DNA of 64,000 bases from Crambe crambe (Eukaryota > Porifera > Demospongiae > Poecilosclerida > Crambeidae), in contig OZ004588.1 of assembly GCA_963924555.1 (NCBI GenBank), forward strand, positions 5,918,205 to 5,982,204, written 5' to 3'. Of this stretch, positions 36,043 to 48,469 are shown one piece after another (position 1 is the stretch's first letter; each line of letters opens with the position of its first letter). Made by a program: the position numbers and the translations under genes. The notes below the pieces were generated by a model. It saw only the letters and a program-made list of their open reading frames with translations, did not search any database and was not told the DNA's origin.

Positions 36043-39000
36043 ATGAGTTCAGTGGATGCCAACTACTTTCATATTGTTGGGACAGTGTACAAGGTTGCCT
36101 CAGCTGTGGGCAATTCAAGCATCCCTTTTGAAGGCTATGTGGCCTCTGGATGGAATTACATGACCGATCACTACTCCAAATTCACCATTGCCACATGGTT
36201 CTCAATCATCCTGCATGAGGTGAGGAATCATCAGTTATAACAAGCAATGAAAATTACTTTAATTATTGCTAACTAGCTATTCATGCATTATACCTATATA
36301 TTATACTATCACACATACTTGCATAAATATATTAAGTGTTTAAGTATGCAATATTTGATATAGTTTGTGTTCTTCTTTTTGTGTCTTCCTGGTTTTCTGG
36401 CACAATTCATTCCTTTCATGAGGAGATTCAAGATACAGCAGGTTAGTATGTTGTTACAGAAATGCAGGTCATTTTAGTGGCTATAATAACAATTTGGTGG
36501 TTAATTTCCCAAAACCCACCTATTAATAACCCACCAAAATTGGAAGATACAGATTGTTTGAAACTTGGTATGATATGACATGACGTGAACTATGCATGGG
36601 CGGGAGATGTCCTAAGTGCATTAGGAATTGGTTCCATATGAATATGCTTGAGGTTGGTGTGGTTAGTGAGTCAGGTGATTCACATCAGGTGTTATTAGTA
36701 TCACTTCATGTATGCATGCACATGAGCGTGGTAGTGGCTATAGAACTGTATTCAGTGGCCATAGAACTGTATTCAGTGGCCATAGAACTGTATTCAGTGG
36801 CCATAGAACTGTACTCAGTGGCCTTTATCTGTAACCATGTGAAAAAGACCTCAAATAGCCCATAATTGAATATACTACTCATAATTGAATATTTCACTCT
36901 CTTCATTGAAAGAAGAGAACGAGTAGCTTGCCCCACACTTACAAGCAAAGTAGAAGATATCGAATAACAATCAAGCTTGGCCAGTAATGAATGTATGCCA
37001 AACATCAAGAAGAGGAAGCAATGCCGCATGACTTGTGGATCTCCAAACCACACCCATCACAAACAAATATAATATGGAATTTTTACTATTAAAAAATGTC
37101 ATGCCAAGACATCTTTTGAAAGACTAACTTAATTGTTACTGCATGATCTGTAAAGTAAGGTTTCTGTCATTTCATGTCTACAGGAGAGACCAGAATCATT
37201 TGAATCACAGTGGAAGTGCATGAAACTTCTCCTCTTTAACCGTGTATTTGTGCAGGTATGTACCCTTCAAAGCTTATGATCATCAGTGACCTTAGTCATG
37301 TAGAAACAATCTTAGTTACCATTATAAAAATATCACCAAGGCACGCATGCATGGTAACTTGTGCATTCAGGCGCTGTGTCTTTGCTATCATAGATACCAA
37401 TGATCGCTGGAATATTCTTCTATACTGAAATAGTAGGAACACCTTATGAGTATCACTACATCCCAAAATGGTGAGATATAATTGTTACAACAACCATTCA
37501 CTGCTGCATGATTATGTGCATTGGTACTCTCAATTTTTTTTTTTTAGATAAATAAATTAATTTAGCTACTGTAATGCTGGAGCACTGGAAAGTTATGAGG
37601 CATTTAAGAGATTCTCCCATTGTCAGATTGAGGGGTTCCAATGACTTCATACTATTTTATAGGTATATCGTCCTGGCCCAGTTGTTTGGTTGCCTAGTGT
37701 TGGAGGACACATGGCATTTCTTCGTACACCAAGTGCTCCATCACAAGAGAATCTACAAGTACATTCACAAAGTCCATCACAACTTCCAGGCTCCCTTTGG
37801 GATGGTGTCTGAATATGCTCACTGGTGTGAAACCATAAGTAAGTTCACAATCATGATATTAAAATTTTGTACGTATGTGATAGTCCGAAATGATGCTCGT
37901 AAATCTTGAATTTTTCTATATAATATAAAATACTTCTGAATACAAAAATGATTTTTTTTTGGCCTAGCTAGCTACTGCTTAAGGCTGGAATTTGGTCCAG
38001 TCATAGAACATAATAGACATCTTAGAGATAATTTTCATCAGAATAAAATACAGTGGAACCTTACTAAACTATATATTTGCATTCACTTGATCTCTTGATC
38101 TCTTGATTATTCACTAGCTCTAGCTTTCTCAATTCTTGACATATTTTTAAAAACCAGCAGAAAGCCGATCACCCACTCTACGGACTAGTTTTTGAAATTT
38201 GAGATTTTTGGTTAAGAATCGAAAAAGTTATTGTAGTTATAATGAACGCAAATAGACATTAGTAGGACCATCCATGGCCATAGGAATAATTATTGAGTTG
38301 GTCCCGAATGACTATTCGGGACTGAGTAGGTATTGGTGCATGGTCTTTGTGTTGAGGTGGTCCTGGTGTTTTTAAGGTGAGGTTCCACTAACTTGGGAAT
38401 ATCAGTGATTATAATAATATGTTACATGCTACTTTCTCCCAATGCAGTCCTTGGAATGGGATTCTTGATTGGCGTGCTCTTCTTGTGCAACCACTTGCTT
38501 CTTATTTGGTTGTGGATGATGGTGCGTCTGCTTGAGAGTATCGACGTCCATAGTGGCTACGACTTCCCTTACCTCAACCCCCTTCATCTCATTCCTGGAT
38601 ATGCAGGTATAGCTATCTCCGCTAGAATATGAAACTGGATCCCAGTGTCATTTATGTCTAGGAATATAATGTATATAGGTATAGCTAATAGTGTGTTGAA
38701 TTTGCAATATGCAATGTAGCATGGCTATAGCTAGCTACGTAACACATAGGAAATTTGCAATGAGAAGAGAACATGATAGAAATAACCTCTCACCCTTAAT
38801 TCAAAATCTCGTCCCATAGTATAGTGTTATACCTCCAAAGAGAGGACAACCTTTTTACAAGGGAGACTGAAACTGTTATTAACTCGCTATCATGAATACT
38901 AGGTGCCCGTTTCCATGACTTTCACCACCATAACTTCACTGGGAACTATGCCAGCACGTTTCTCTGGTGGGATTGGCTCTTCGGCACTGATAAGCAGTAC

Positions 39001-39051
39001 AGGGAGTTCCTAGCTGCCGGTGGACAGAAAAAATCCACAAAGAAGGACTAA
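36043..39051 (+). CDS. MSMO1: Methylsterol monooxygenase 1, copy B
   Basis: This is the second tandem copy, 295 aa in seven exons at equivalent positions: 36043-36219, 36364-36441, 37184-37255, 37394-37470, 37663-37838, 38448-38606, 38903-39051. It keeps HQVLHH, HKVHH, HDFHHH and [19 protein letters not shown]. Differences from copy A: five extra residues near the N-terminus ([15 protein letters not shown]), [10 protein letters not shown] in place of [15 protein letters not shown] for HVFVQ, and a different tail ending QKKSTKKD. All seven exons are in frame and every splice site is GT-AG, so it should be functional. Introns are much shorter than in copy A, which gained the MITE and other insertions. 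Redundant sterol demethylation, or tissue or stage division of labour, is inferred only. Confidence 0.96.
36733..36822. repeat. 21-bp tandem repeat, four copies, MSMO1 copy B intron 2
   Basis: The unit GTGGCCATAGAACTGTATTC plus A is repeated four times with one or two substitutions. The equivalent intron of copy A has a single related sequence (near 24890) and no array, so expansion followed duplication. Confidence 0.85.
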
Positions 39052-42007
39052 GGACTAAGAAGACTGAGCTAGACACCAGCAATTACATTTATTTATATTA
39101 TTTTTTTTATCTCATGCAGTTGTTTGTAAATGTTTTGTCAAATTTTAAATACTAAGTGTTCATCTTGATCTCCTCTCTGAGTAGCTAGCTAAAATGGTCA
39201 GTAGCTATTCATATTTCTGGTCAACTGCCTGCATCGGAAATTTGAAAATTAAAGTGGCACAGCTATTCAGTTTTTGTGGCTAGAAAATGGACTAATAATA
39301 ATGGTATAATGGATAATAACTAGCTACCATGCATGGTTGTGAGGGAAAATCCTGACCAGAAACATGAATGTCATTAACACTGGGTCTCCCACCCTGAGGG
39401 GAAATAGTCTGCTTACAGAGAAAAACTTTCAAATGCATAATGGCCTTATAAACTTCTAAGCTGTGTTTATGCATGTGCTTTGCCTCAAAACTGTTGGACT
39501 GATATCTCCATGCTAGATCATTGCACAGTCCAGTCCCAAGTCTACTGGTAGTCATGCATGTTAGCTTAAAGTGGGAGCTAAAGTATGAAGAAGCATCTAG
39601 TCAAGCATTTTGAATTCTAAGGTTAGATTTCTAGGCTCTACCCATTATTAGCTAGACTACATTGAAAATCACAGTGATTGGCTTCTGATGAACTTTTAGT
39701 TATTGGCTTCCAAATGTGAATGTAAGACTGACATAATTATTACACCTACATAGCTACACATGGCATTGCCTCCAAATGATGGATTCCGCACTTCTCTGTA
39801 AGGATACGTACTTAATTGTTGCTGTCCCACCATGCATTCTACTTAGACATTGCTCCTCACTGGTATTGTCATACGTACTGTGGAAGCTGTATTGGTAGTC
39901 CCCGATTAGGACATGCTAGAATAAATTTTAGTGAGCATGAGTCATTATAGCTATAGCTAAAACATGAATCACATAATAGCTAGCTAGCTAATACAATGTT
40001 GATAAAGAGTGTGGGTTGCGTTTTAATAGCTATACACAAACAGTAGGTGTTAGCTAGCTAGCTAGGACAATTCAATATTCTCCACCTAGCTACAGACCTT
40101 TGAGTTGTACTGGTATTTTTATTCTAGATCACTGTCTACATAATCTTTGCTCCCATATAAATAAGGTTGCAGTCATATCAATAGTGTGGGTAATTAGCTA
40201 TTGTGATGACTAAACGGCTTTAAAATGATTATATTTGGCTGGTTTTCTTTTTGAAGAACTATTTTAAGTCTAAGTCATGGTCAAACAGTTCTTTTTTCAT
40301 CCACAGAAAGCTGAATGACTGTCTGGATGTCTAATTGGCTGGCTGGTATGTATAGGGATTCCTATAGTCCTATATTATGTATAGTTTTTATGCCTTTATC
40401 AAGTACATACATATGTAGCTATAATATTGGTGAAATATGTATGGGTTCATACATTGAAGTAACTATTATTATGTGGCTTAATATGGCATAGCCTTTTCAT
40501 TGTTGATATAATACATTTTCCCATAGAGTATCAACATACAGCTATATACATCCATGCATTAGTTAATAAAAGTAATTAAAGGGATAGCTAGCTAACTGCA
40601 ACTATACATTAGCTACATCAAATTCAACTCACTGGATCAATTTATTCAGCAATGATGAGTGAAAAATGTTGTAGCTTATACTAATCTTACACTTTGCAGG
40701 TCTTCATTTTCCTTCTACAATAACATGTTTATGCAATTTTGATACACACCCTAGCTACTTGAAATTAATTGTCCTGGTCTGTTGTGACTGGCCCATACAC
40801 TTAGAGTTGTAGGAATGTCTGCCTTCTTCTGCTTTGAACTAGTAAAGTACAGTTAGTCACTATACTATAACTAGCTACAATATAAAACTGTCTCGCACAT
40901 TTTCTATCATCTTCTGCTTTTGTGTGGGAAGCATGTTTCCTACAGGAAGCATTATGTTTCCTGTGCATGCATATCCTACATGGTGATGATAAAACAATAG
41001 CTACCTGGCCACACTTATAAGCATTATATTATGTTTCCTGTGCATGCATGCATGTCCTACTGGTGATGATAAAACAATAGCTACCTGGCCACACTTATAA
41101 GCATTATATTATGTTTCCTGTGCATGCATGTCCTACATGGTGATGATAAAACAATACCTGTGCATGGCTACACTTGCACTTGATCATGCATGCATGGTGT
41201 TTTTCAATCTCCTTATGGTCTGGTCTCAGGAGCTGGCCCGAGGGTCGGGCTCTGCGAGATTATAGGAAGTTCTATCCAGTTCTAATGGGTTTGTGAATAC
41301 AAAATACATATGAAGCCTTAGATTGCATGCACACAGTACAGCTGTTAGGATCCTATATATGCACCTTGATGTATTTAAGCTATTCAACTATTGTCACATA
41401 TTATTTTCCCACTTTGCAGTCACTGCATGTCTATAACTCAATGCTAATTATGGTTGCAGTCATATCTTCACTGCTGATTTCCTTTCCATTATGAGTCTTG
41501 GGTGCATATGAGTCTTAGGTGATGAAATAGCTAGCTAAAGTTAAAAACCTTGCATGGACGCATGACATGCAGTACTGGATGATTATTTATCTGGAAGTTA
41601 ATTGATTGAGGGGGTAGCTGCTTCCCATAACTTCAGATTGCGAGTAAGCAGGAAAGCCACTTATGAGGAAAGCATGATTAATAGCATTGAAATGCATATA
41701 CATATATTATTATTATTATTCTCTTCTATATTACTAAGGAAATGAGATAGAGTTGTAATTATTATAGCCGGATGTAGCAGATTGGAAATAATCTGGTAGC
41801 GGATTAGATTAGGGAATCCTATGGAGTGTTGGATCATTGAATTGCTTTCCCTTGGCTAGCTATATAAAGCAATGCTTATAGCTATAGACAGTCAAACAAA
41901 GTAAATAATAATAATTGTCAGCTACAGCTTTAGTTCAGCCAAGGCCTTCATACAATACTACCTAGTAAGTAAGCTACTATATTATAGTAAACTACAAGAA
42001 ATCAGTG
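39052..42007. other. Spacer between MSMO1 copy B and the receptor cluster
   Basis: No coding exon is supported; the minus frame at 39292-39555 matches nothing known. AGCTAGCT runs are frequent, and an 80-bp tandem repeat lies at 40949-41157. Just upstream of the first receptor is AT-rich sequence with TATATAAAGC at 41861, a possible promoter element about 145 bases before the ATG. Confidence 0.4.
40949..41157. repeat. 80-bp tandem repeat, about 2.6 copies
   Basis: A unit starting GCATTATATTATGTTTCCTG and containing GTGATGATAAAACAATAGC is repeated from 40949, 41021 and 41101. The second and third units are almost identical over 60 bp, and the last unit is cut short after ACAATA. Confidence 0.85.
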
Positions 42008-43201
42008 ATGGCATTGCCAGAATGTAAACTATTTCGACTCTCCAGTCTCGAAAATGGGACAGGAGAAAATCTTGATAATAGAATTTATATGTACTATAAT
42101 AATTATGACTGGAAATACCCATTGCAGGGCTACAACAATACTTCTAATGTAAGAATAACGTCGTCAGTATTTTTGGCACTTACTGTAGTGGTTGCTATTC
42201 CATGTAACATCTTGGTGATTGTGAATATCATTAAGAAGCATCTCTTCAGGCAACCTACTATCCTTCAATTTTTTAATCTTCTAATCGTGTCCATGTTATT
42301 CTGCATAATACACATCATTCCTTTTGGTCTTGTGACTTCAATAGCTGGAGAATTTGTGCTAGGAAGCACTGACTTTATTCGCTGCATTGTGTGTTCTGTT
42401 GATGGGTTCATTCTGATTTTCCTCTCTATTGAAATGATTTCCAGCTTTCTTTTAATATCTGTGGATCGATTTTTGTATCTGTTTAAACCTTTGCGTCATT
42501 CAAGTATCGTCACTGTTAAAAGAACAATTATAGCAATCTTACTCACCTGGATACATGCCCTTGCCTTCAGCATACCTCCTCTATTTGGGTTTGGAGGGTT
42601 TAAATTGGCTGGTACACTTCTACCAGTATGTGTCCCATATTCTGTTAATCGAGGGGGGAAGATAAGTCGCTATTGGTGGTTGCTTATCTTTTCAGTTTTG
42701 CTTCCTTTCTTTCTTCTCGGAGTTACGACCAATGGATCAAGCTTCTTCATCATTTTAAGAAATTTACGAAAAAATCACCACCGCTTAAAAATTTGGTCTA
42801 CAGCTAGAACAAATGCAGATGAAAGGTACTCGAGTATTTATAGACAGCAGATAATACTGTTCCAAATGTTTGGCTCTCTTTTGATTGCAAATATTCTGAT
42901 TTACATTCCTGTTATTGCTTATGTTATAACAATTGTTAACAATGGCAGAGATTACTTGGAATTCCTTACCTTTGTCCACATTGCTTTCAATTCGCAGGCA
43001 GTGGTACATCCTGTGTTACAAGTTCTCTTTCTTAAGGAGATACGAAATACTCTCAAACGGATTTGCTGCTCACTTAAAGTAACCAAATTACCAAGTGTGA
43101 AGTGTTGTGGGTGCAGCTGTCTGGAAGCCTGCAAAGCAGCTGTCATACCAAGAGAAGCAGAGGCTCAAACAGCAGAAGAAGGTCAAGTGGTGGCTGCATA
43201 A
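42008..43201 (+). CDS. Class A-like seven-transmembrane receptor 1
   Basis: A single-exon frame of 397 aa. The extracellular start has N-glycosylation sites (NGTG, NNTS). TM1 is VFLALTVVVAIPCNILVI; TM2 has FFNLLIVSMLF without the usual Asp. Cys in IRCIVCSVDG before TM3 can pair with Cys in LLPVCVPYSV of loop 2. TM3 ends ISVDRFLYLFKPL (DRF in place of DRY); TM4 has the conserved Trp (LLTWIHALAF). The TM6 segment FGSLLIANILIYIPVIAYV has no CWxP. TM7 is HIAFNSQAVVHPVLQ, where NPxxY would be expected. The tail has CCGCSCLEACKAA, a Cys cluster likely to be palmitoylated. The ligand is unknown. Its tail faces that of receptor 2. I start at ATG 42008 because paralogue 2 begins the same way (MAFPDCKLF). 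Confidence 0.93.
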   Translation: MALPECKLFRLSSLENGTGENLDNRIYMYYNNYDWKYPLQGYNNTSNVRITSSVFLALTVVVAIPCNILVIVNIIKKHLFRQPTILQFFNLLIVSMLFCIIHIIPFGLVTSIAGEFVLGSTDFIRCIVCSVDGFILIFLSIEMISSFLLISVDRFLYLFKPLRHSSIVTVKRTIIAILLTWIHALAFSIPPLFGFGGFKLAGTLLPVCVPYSVNRGGKISRYWWLLIFSVLLPFFLLGVTTNGSSFFIILRNLRKNHHRLKIWSTARTNADERYSSIYRQQIILFQMFGSLLIANILIYIPVIAYVITIVNNGRDYLEFLTFVHIAFNSQAVVHPVLQVLFLKEIRNTLKRICCSLKVTKLPSVKCCGCSCLEACKAAVIPREAEAQTAEEGQVVAA

Positions 43202-46200
43202 CTCTTTTCCTGCAAGAGAATACTGATAGCTAGATGATGTTCTCTCAATTAGTGAGCTAGTTAAATAGCCTCTCTAAGGTATATGAGCACCTATTACTAC
43301 AAGTAGTGTTGAGAATAATTATATTCAAGTACACTTTTTCACTATACATTCTGTGGGTGCAGGCTAGTTTTCTATGATCTGTGTCACAAACCAGAGGGGA
43401 GCCCAAAACTACTTACTAATAGCTGTAGTAAAGTAAGATTGTATAGAGACACACACACTGCATGAGAACTAGCTATGCACACAACTCAACACAAACAAGT
43501 TCAGCCCTAGTCTGACCGGTGACCCTTAGACCAACCCAAGGAAAAGGGAGACCCTGGTAAAATCACACACATAACAAGAGTTAAATCAAATTAAAAATTT
43601 CCTTGTAAAGCCCGCAAGGGATATATACATACAGAGAGTGACTTATGATGTGACATGATACACGTGTGCAGTGAAAATTTGTGAAATACGTAGGTGTTCC
43701 ATTCTGTTCTGTTTAGTTAGGGAGGTGCACATTCTCCCACTATTATGCTCTGCTCTAATTCCAAGCGGTATTATGCTAACTTCTGTTATCTATTCTGCTC
43801 ACTTGAGCTACCTATTAGGTTTCAATTATGCTATTAAATATTCTCGTCATTCTATTGTAATAAAAGAGAAGCTTCAACATACGTAGTCTTCCAGAGAATT
43901 CTCTTGCTGACATAAAAATGAGCCGGATAATAGTGGGAGTGAATTACTAGCACTATTTAGCATTTCAGAGATAGTACCAGTGGAGTTTGTAGAAGCATAA
44001 AGTAAAGTGGCCATGTGCTTGATCATGCACATGATGTAGTTGTGCCTATTAGCTATGTCAGGCAAGCATTAAAAAGATGCCTATTAGCTATGCCAAAAGA
44101 AATGCCAGCAGAATGTGCACCTCCCTAGTTTAGATATGGCCTTTGTTACTAGAAGTTACCAGGTTACCAGGATACTAGCTATACATATGATAGTATAATA
44201 TTGCTGGTTACCTTTGGTTACTCATTGGCTGTTACCAGCAGTTACCTGAAGTTACGAGGTTAGCTATAGGATGAATACTGGTCATACCTGAATTTTTTAT
44301 TTTTTATTATTATTATTTTTTTAATAAATTCATGTTTGAAAACATTAAGGGTTACACAAATAGAAAGTGCTAACACCAGTGTGTAACCAAAAAAAGACAA
44401 TCTAAATGAGTAATGGCAGAGTTAATCTCTTAAAAGTAACTAGTGACTGAGTCCGCAGTGCATCTGCCGGGAGATTGTTCCATGTTGAAACACTGTTGAC
44501 AGTAAAAGATATGTTGGAAGCATTAGTTTTCACATGTGGTTGAAGGAACTGGTTAAGCAGACAACCATCCCTATCAATTTTGCGAACAAAGACATCACTC
44601 GGGAAATAAAGCAGACCTGCATGTATTTTGAACAGGGTGCATTGCTTCAAAATCATTCTTCGGTTTCTCAGAGTAGGCAGTCCAGCTTTGTCAGGAGATC
44701 ATTGTAGCCACAATCCCACTGACGCAGACACATCCTCAATGCAAACCTCTGGACCTTTTCCAGTTTTTCAATATTTTTGACAAGGTGAGGGTCCCATACT
44801 TGAGCAGCATATTCCAGGTGAGGACGGACCATAGTGATATACAACTGTAGATTTACCACATTACCAGGATGTTTTAACTATGGGACGACACAAAATATTG
44901 AACACGTATGTTAGAGAGTTACTTCAGCTACTTAGCTAGTGCCAATGTAATCAAATATATTATAGTGAAGTGAGTGAGTTACCAGGAAGGTATAGCTAGT
45001 GGGGCTGTCACAAAATATTTGGTCCGGGGAAATATTTTGTCCAGGGCGGACGAAAAATTTGCAATTTTTTGTCCGGCGCTGCCATAAATTGTCCTCTTGA
45101 GAACAAAGCCTCTCTTCATAAAACTGTGCTATCTTTTGCATGTATTAGCTATAATAGCTACTAGCTATTGACCACTGCATGCAGTCTCAGTCTGGGTAAC
45201 ACAGTCAGCTATCACAACAGCCGGTTTGTTCAGCCAACAAGTCAAACCCCTCCATACCAACTCTGGTTTTTATCATCTGTGCTCTACCTAATGTCTGGAG
45301 GGGACCAAATTATTGTCCAGTGGGACAAAATACGGCAGCCATATTTTGTTTGTAGTAACCATGCATATCAGCTTCCATATAGCTAATACAAGTTGGTAGG
45401 GTCATACAAAAAACAACAAAACAACAACAACAACAACAACAAGTATATATCTAGCTAGATAGCTAGATAGTAACAGCAGAGACAACAGTCTAGTCAAAGC
45501 CAGGATTATCAGAAAGTAACAGCAGAGACAACAGTCTAGCCATATCTAGTCGAATAAGAAATCCAGGACCACTGAGAGAACGACTACAAGTCAGAAAGTA
45601 AAGCAGAGGCAACCACATGTGATCAGCTAGACATCAGGAAAGGCAAGAACAATGAAATCAAAGACTAGACCTAGATACAGGCCTTGCATGGAAGTGAGCA
45701 TTTGAGAAGGGCACTAAGACACACAAGTAAACTCATCATAGGAATTGACATTTGAATCATCTGATTTATTTAATATACATGAGCCTAGACCCTTCATTGA
45801 TTACAAAAATGAATTTCAATGGTGTCATTGTTCCTACCAGTGCCGAGGCATAATTCTTTTTAAAGACTAACTCGTTAAATCAATGACGACAAACAGGAAA
45901 TTCAATTATATACATACCCTGTAACCTGTAAGACTCTTAAGATAATGTGATAATGACCCCCTCCCTCACAGGAGTCTTAAAAATCTTGTGACGAAAAGCA
46001 GCAGATTTTTGTTTTGTGGCCTTATATGTGTAGCTATACAGATATAGATTCAAAAGTCATAATGAATAATGCAGACAAAATTAATTCATTGTTAGCTAAA
46101 TGATATTTAACATATTAAATTAATTGACTCGAATATGTACACATTTTAATTGCTAACACAATTTACGTAATTCTTAACACTAAGAGAAAGATAATGCAAT

Positions 46201-46275
46201 AAAGTAACTGTAATAATATTATTATGGAAAACATTAAGCAACCTAGCTACTCACAATATCAAAGCAGGCAAAAGG
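43202..46275. other. Spacer between receptors 1 and 2
   Basis: It holds a truncated LINE fragment (44402-44859), a (CAA)n tract (45408-45440), a 58-bp direct repeat containing AGTAACAGCAGAGACAACAG (45467-45545), and an A/T-rich element near 45000-45350 with repeated AAATATTTTGTCC/GGGACAAAAT strings. No receptor remnants are seen. Confidence 0.5.
44402..44859 (-). pseudogene. 5'-truncated LINE (non-LTR retrotransposon) tail
   Basis: The minus strand encodes the end of a reverse transcriptase frame: ITMVRPHLEYAAQVWDPH, then NIEKLEKVQRFALRMCLRQW and YNDLLTKLDCLL. After a frame break near 44660 it continues with VSTWNNLPADALRTQSLVTF. This order is typical of the C-terminus of CR1/Jockey-like LINEs. 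After the stop comes a short 3' UTR and an ATAATAA/A-rich tail (44298-44335). The 5' part, including endonuclease and polymerase core, is missing. It is a dead copy. Confidence 0.8.
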
Positions 46276-47427
46276 TTATACAGCCACAACTTGACCTTCT
46301 GCTCTTTGATCCTCTGCTTCTCTTGGTATCACAGCTGCTTTGCAGACTTCCAGACAACCACACCCACAGCACTTCAAGCTTGGTAATTTCTTTGTTACTT
46401 TAAGTGAGCAGCAAATCCGTTTGAGGGCATTTCGTATCTCCTTAAGGAAGAGAACTTGTATCACAGGATGCACCAATACCTGTGAACTGAAAGCAATGTT
46501 GACAAAGGTAACAAATTCCAAGAAATCTCTTTTATGGATAGCGACTGTTAAAATATAAATACTAAGAGGAGAATACATCAGAAAATTTGCAACCGAAACA
46601 GATCCAAACATTTGGAACAATATTATCTGTTGTCTATGAATACTCGAGTATCTTTGATCTTTAGACCAAGCTTTTAAGCGACGGTGGTTTTTCCATAAAT
46701 TTAATAAAATGATGAGGAAACTGGATCCATTGGTAGCATATCCAAGAAGAGTGTAGGGAATCCCGACTGAAAAGAGAACCAACCACCAATAGTGATTTAT
46801 CTCTCCTGTTTCATCGATGACATATGGGACGCATACTGGTAGAAGTTTACCAGCCAATTTAAACCCTCCAAACCCAAATAGAAGAGGTATGGTGAGGGCA
46901 AGGGCATGAATCCAGGTGATTACAATTGCTATAATCGTTCTTTTAACAGTAACGACATTGGAATGACACAAAGGTTTGAATAGATACAAAAATCGATCTG
47001 CAGATATTAAAAGAAAGCTAGAACTCATTTCGATAGAGAGGAAAATCAGAATGAGTCCATCAACAGAACACACAACACAGCGAATAAAGTCAGTGCTTCC
47101 TAGTATAAATTCTCCAGCTATTGAAGTCACAAGAGCAAAAGGAATGAGGTGTGTTATGCAGAATAACATGGACCCAATTAGTAGATTCAAAAATATAAGG
47201 ATAGTAGGTTGCCTGTAGAGACGCTTCTTAGCAATATTCCGAATCACCAAGATGTTGCACGGAATTGCAATCACCACAAAAAGTGCCAGAAGCGCTGATG
47301 TTGCTATTCTTACATCAGAAGTATTGTCATAACCCTGCCGTGGGTATCTCCAGTCTTTTTCGGAGCTTCCATTATCAAGACTTGAGAGTCCTTCATTGAG
47401 AAATAGTTTACAGTCTGGGAATGCCAT
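46276..47427 (-). CDS. Class A-like seven-transmembrane receptor 2
   Basis: A single exon, 383 aa, the closest paralogue of receptor 1. It has MAFPDCKLF at the start, an NGSS glycosylation site, ISADRFLYLFKPL after TM3, the FGFGGFKLAGKLLPVCVPYV loop with the disulfide Cys, FVNIAFSSQVLVHPVIQ in TM7, and a CCGCGCLEVCKAA Cys-rich tail. Like its paralogues it lacks TM2 Asp and NPxxY. It is tail to tail with receptor 1 and followed upstream by a decayed third relative (47860-48345), so this part grew by local duplication. Confidence 0.93.
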   Translation of the reverse strand: MAFPDCKLFLNEGLSSLDNGSSEKDWRYPRQGYDNTSDVRIATSALLALFVVIAIPCNILVIRNIAKKRLYRQPTILIFLNLLIGSMLFCITHLIPFALVTSIAGEFILGSTDFIRCVVCSVDGLILIFLSIEMSSSFLLISADRFLYLFKPLCHSNVVTVKRTIIAIVITWIHALALTIPLLFGFGGFKLAGKLLPVCVPYVIDETGEINHYWWLVLFSVGIPYTLLGYATNGSSFLIILLNLWKNHRRLKAWSKDQRYSSIHRQQIILFQMFGSVSVANFLMYSPLSIYILTVAIHKRDFLEFVTFVNIAFSSQVLVHPVIQVLFLKEIRNALKRICCSLKVTKKLPSLKCCGCGCLEVCKAAVIPREAEDQRAEGQVVAV

Positions 47428-47859
47428 TACTGATTTCTTATAGCTGGATGAATTGGCTAATAGCTTACTACATATAAGTTGGCTGAACTACATATACTTA
47501 GCTAGCTACTTAATGAAACCCTTGGCAACTAACTAGCAAGCTAACTCCAATAGTGGACCTAGTATAGTTGTGTTTGCATCATTTTTGTGTAATTTTTGCA
47601 TCATTCTCATATAATTAACCACTAATTTCCAGTGAAATTTAAGGATCACATATGGCATTCCTGGAAAGCAGTAGCTATAATTACTAGCCATAACTATAGC
47701 TATATTATTATGGCTAGTATAATAATTATGATATTGTCTTGCTTGACAGAATTGGTAATGGCAAAAATATTTAGCTCATCATGGTTATGAGAACGTGGAA
47801 TGCATAATAATTATTATTGGCAATATAAAGGTTACGTAGCTATATATATACCAGGTAAA

Positions 47860-48345
47860 GTATCCACTGTACAAAGAATCCCGACCCAAATCTAATCAAT
47901 GGAAGGCAACTAGAAGTGTATACAGGCCCTGTTTGGACACATACTGGTAAAAATGTATAGCTAGCTACAAACCTAATTAAACTCTCCAAACCCAGGTAGC
48001 TATGCTGAAGGCAAGCTGGTGAATATGATTGTTCTTTTAACAGTGAAAGATGCAAAGGTTTATCTAAACAGATACAAAAACAGATATGCTAGAAATAATT
48101 TCAATGGATTCATCAACAGAACACATGACACAGCGAATGAAGTCAGTGCTTCTTATCTCCAGCTATTGAGTTCACAAGAGCAAAAGGAATGAAGTGTATT
48201 ATGATGGACACGATCAAAGGAAAGTATAGGTTGCCTGTAGAGATGCTTCTTAGCAATATTCCCAATCACCAAGGTGTTGGAATTACAATCACAACAAAAA
48301 GTGCCAGAAACACTAGTGATGTTGTTAACATTATTCTTACACTAT
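47860..48345 (-). pseudogene. Deleted receptor pseudogene related to receptor 2
   Basis: The minus strand carries recognisable pieces in order: LVIGNIAKKHLYRQP-like sequence, IIHFIPFALVNSIAGD, TDFIRCVMCSVD, a TM3/DRF remnant and a loop-2 remnant (FLPVCVQTGPV). Frameshifts and several internal deletions separate them. The start codon and everything after TM5 are missing. It sits between receptors 2 and 3 in the same orientation. Confidence 0.85.
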
Positions 48346-48469
48346 TATAATGACATAAATATGAAGAAAAAAGTTGTGAGAGTAACTATACATATAGCTA
48401 GCTACCTTTAATATTAGCTATATTAGTGAGCATAATAGAAAAGGTCCAAAATTCAGTGTTACTTAATTA

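Noticed and set aside
45000-45350. Possible transposon with AAATATTTTGTCC repeats
   Set aside because: The repeated strings are partly direct and partly inverted, and no clear ends or target duplication could be defined.
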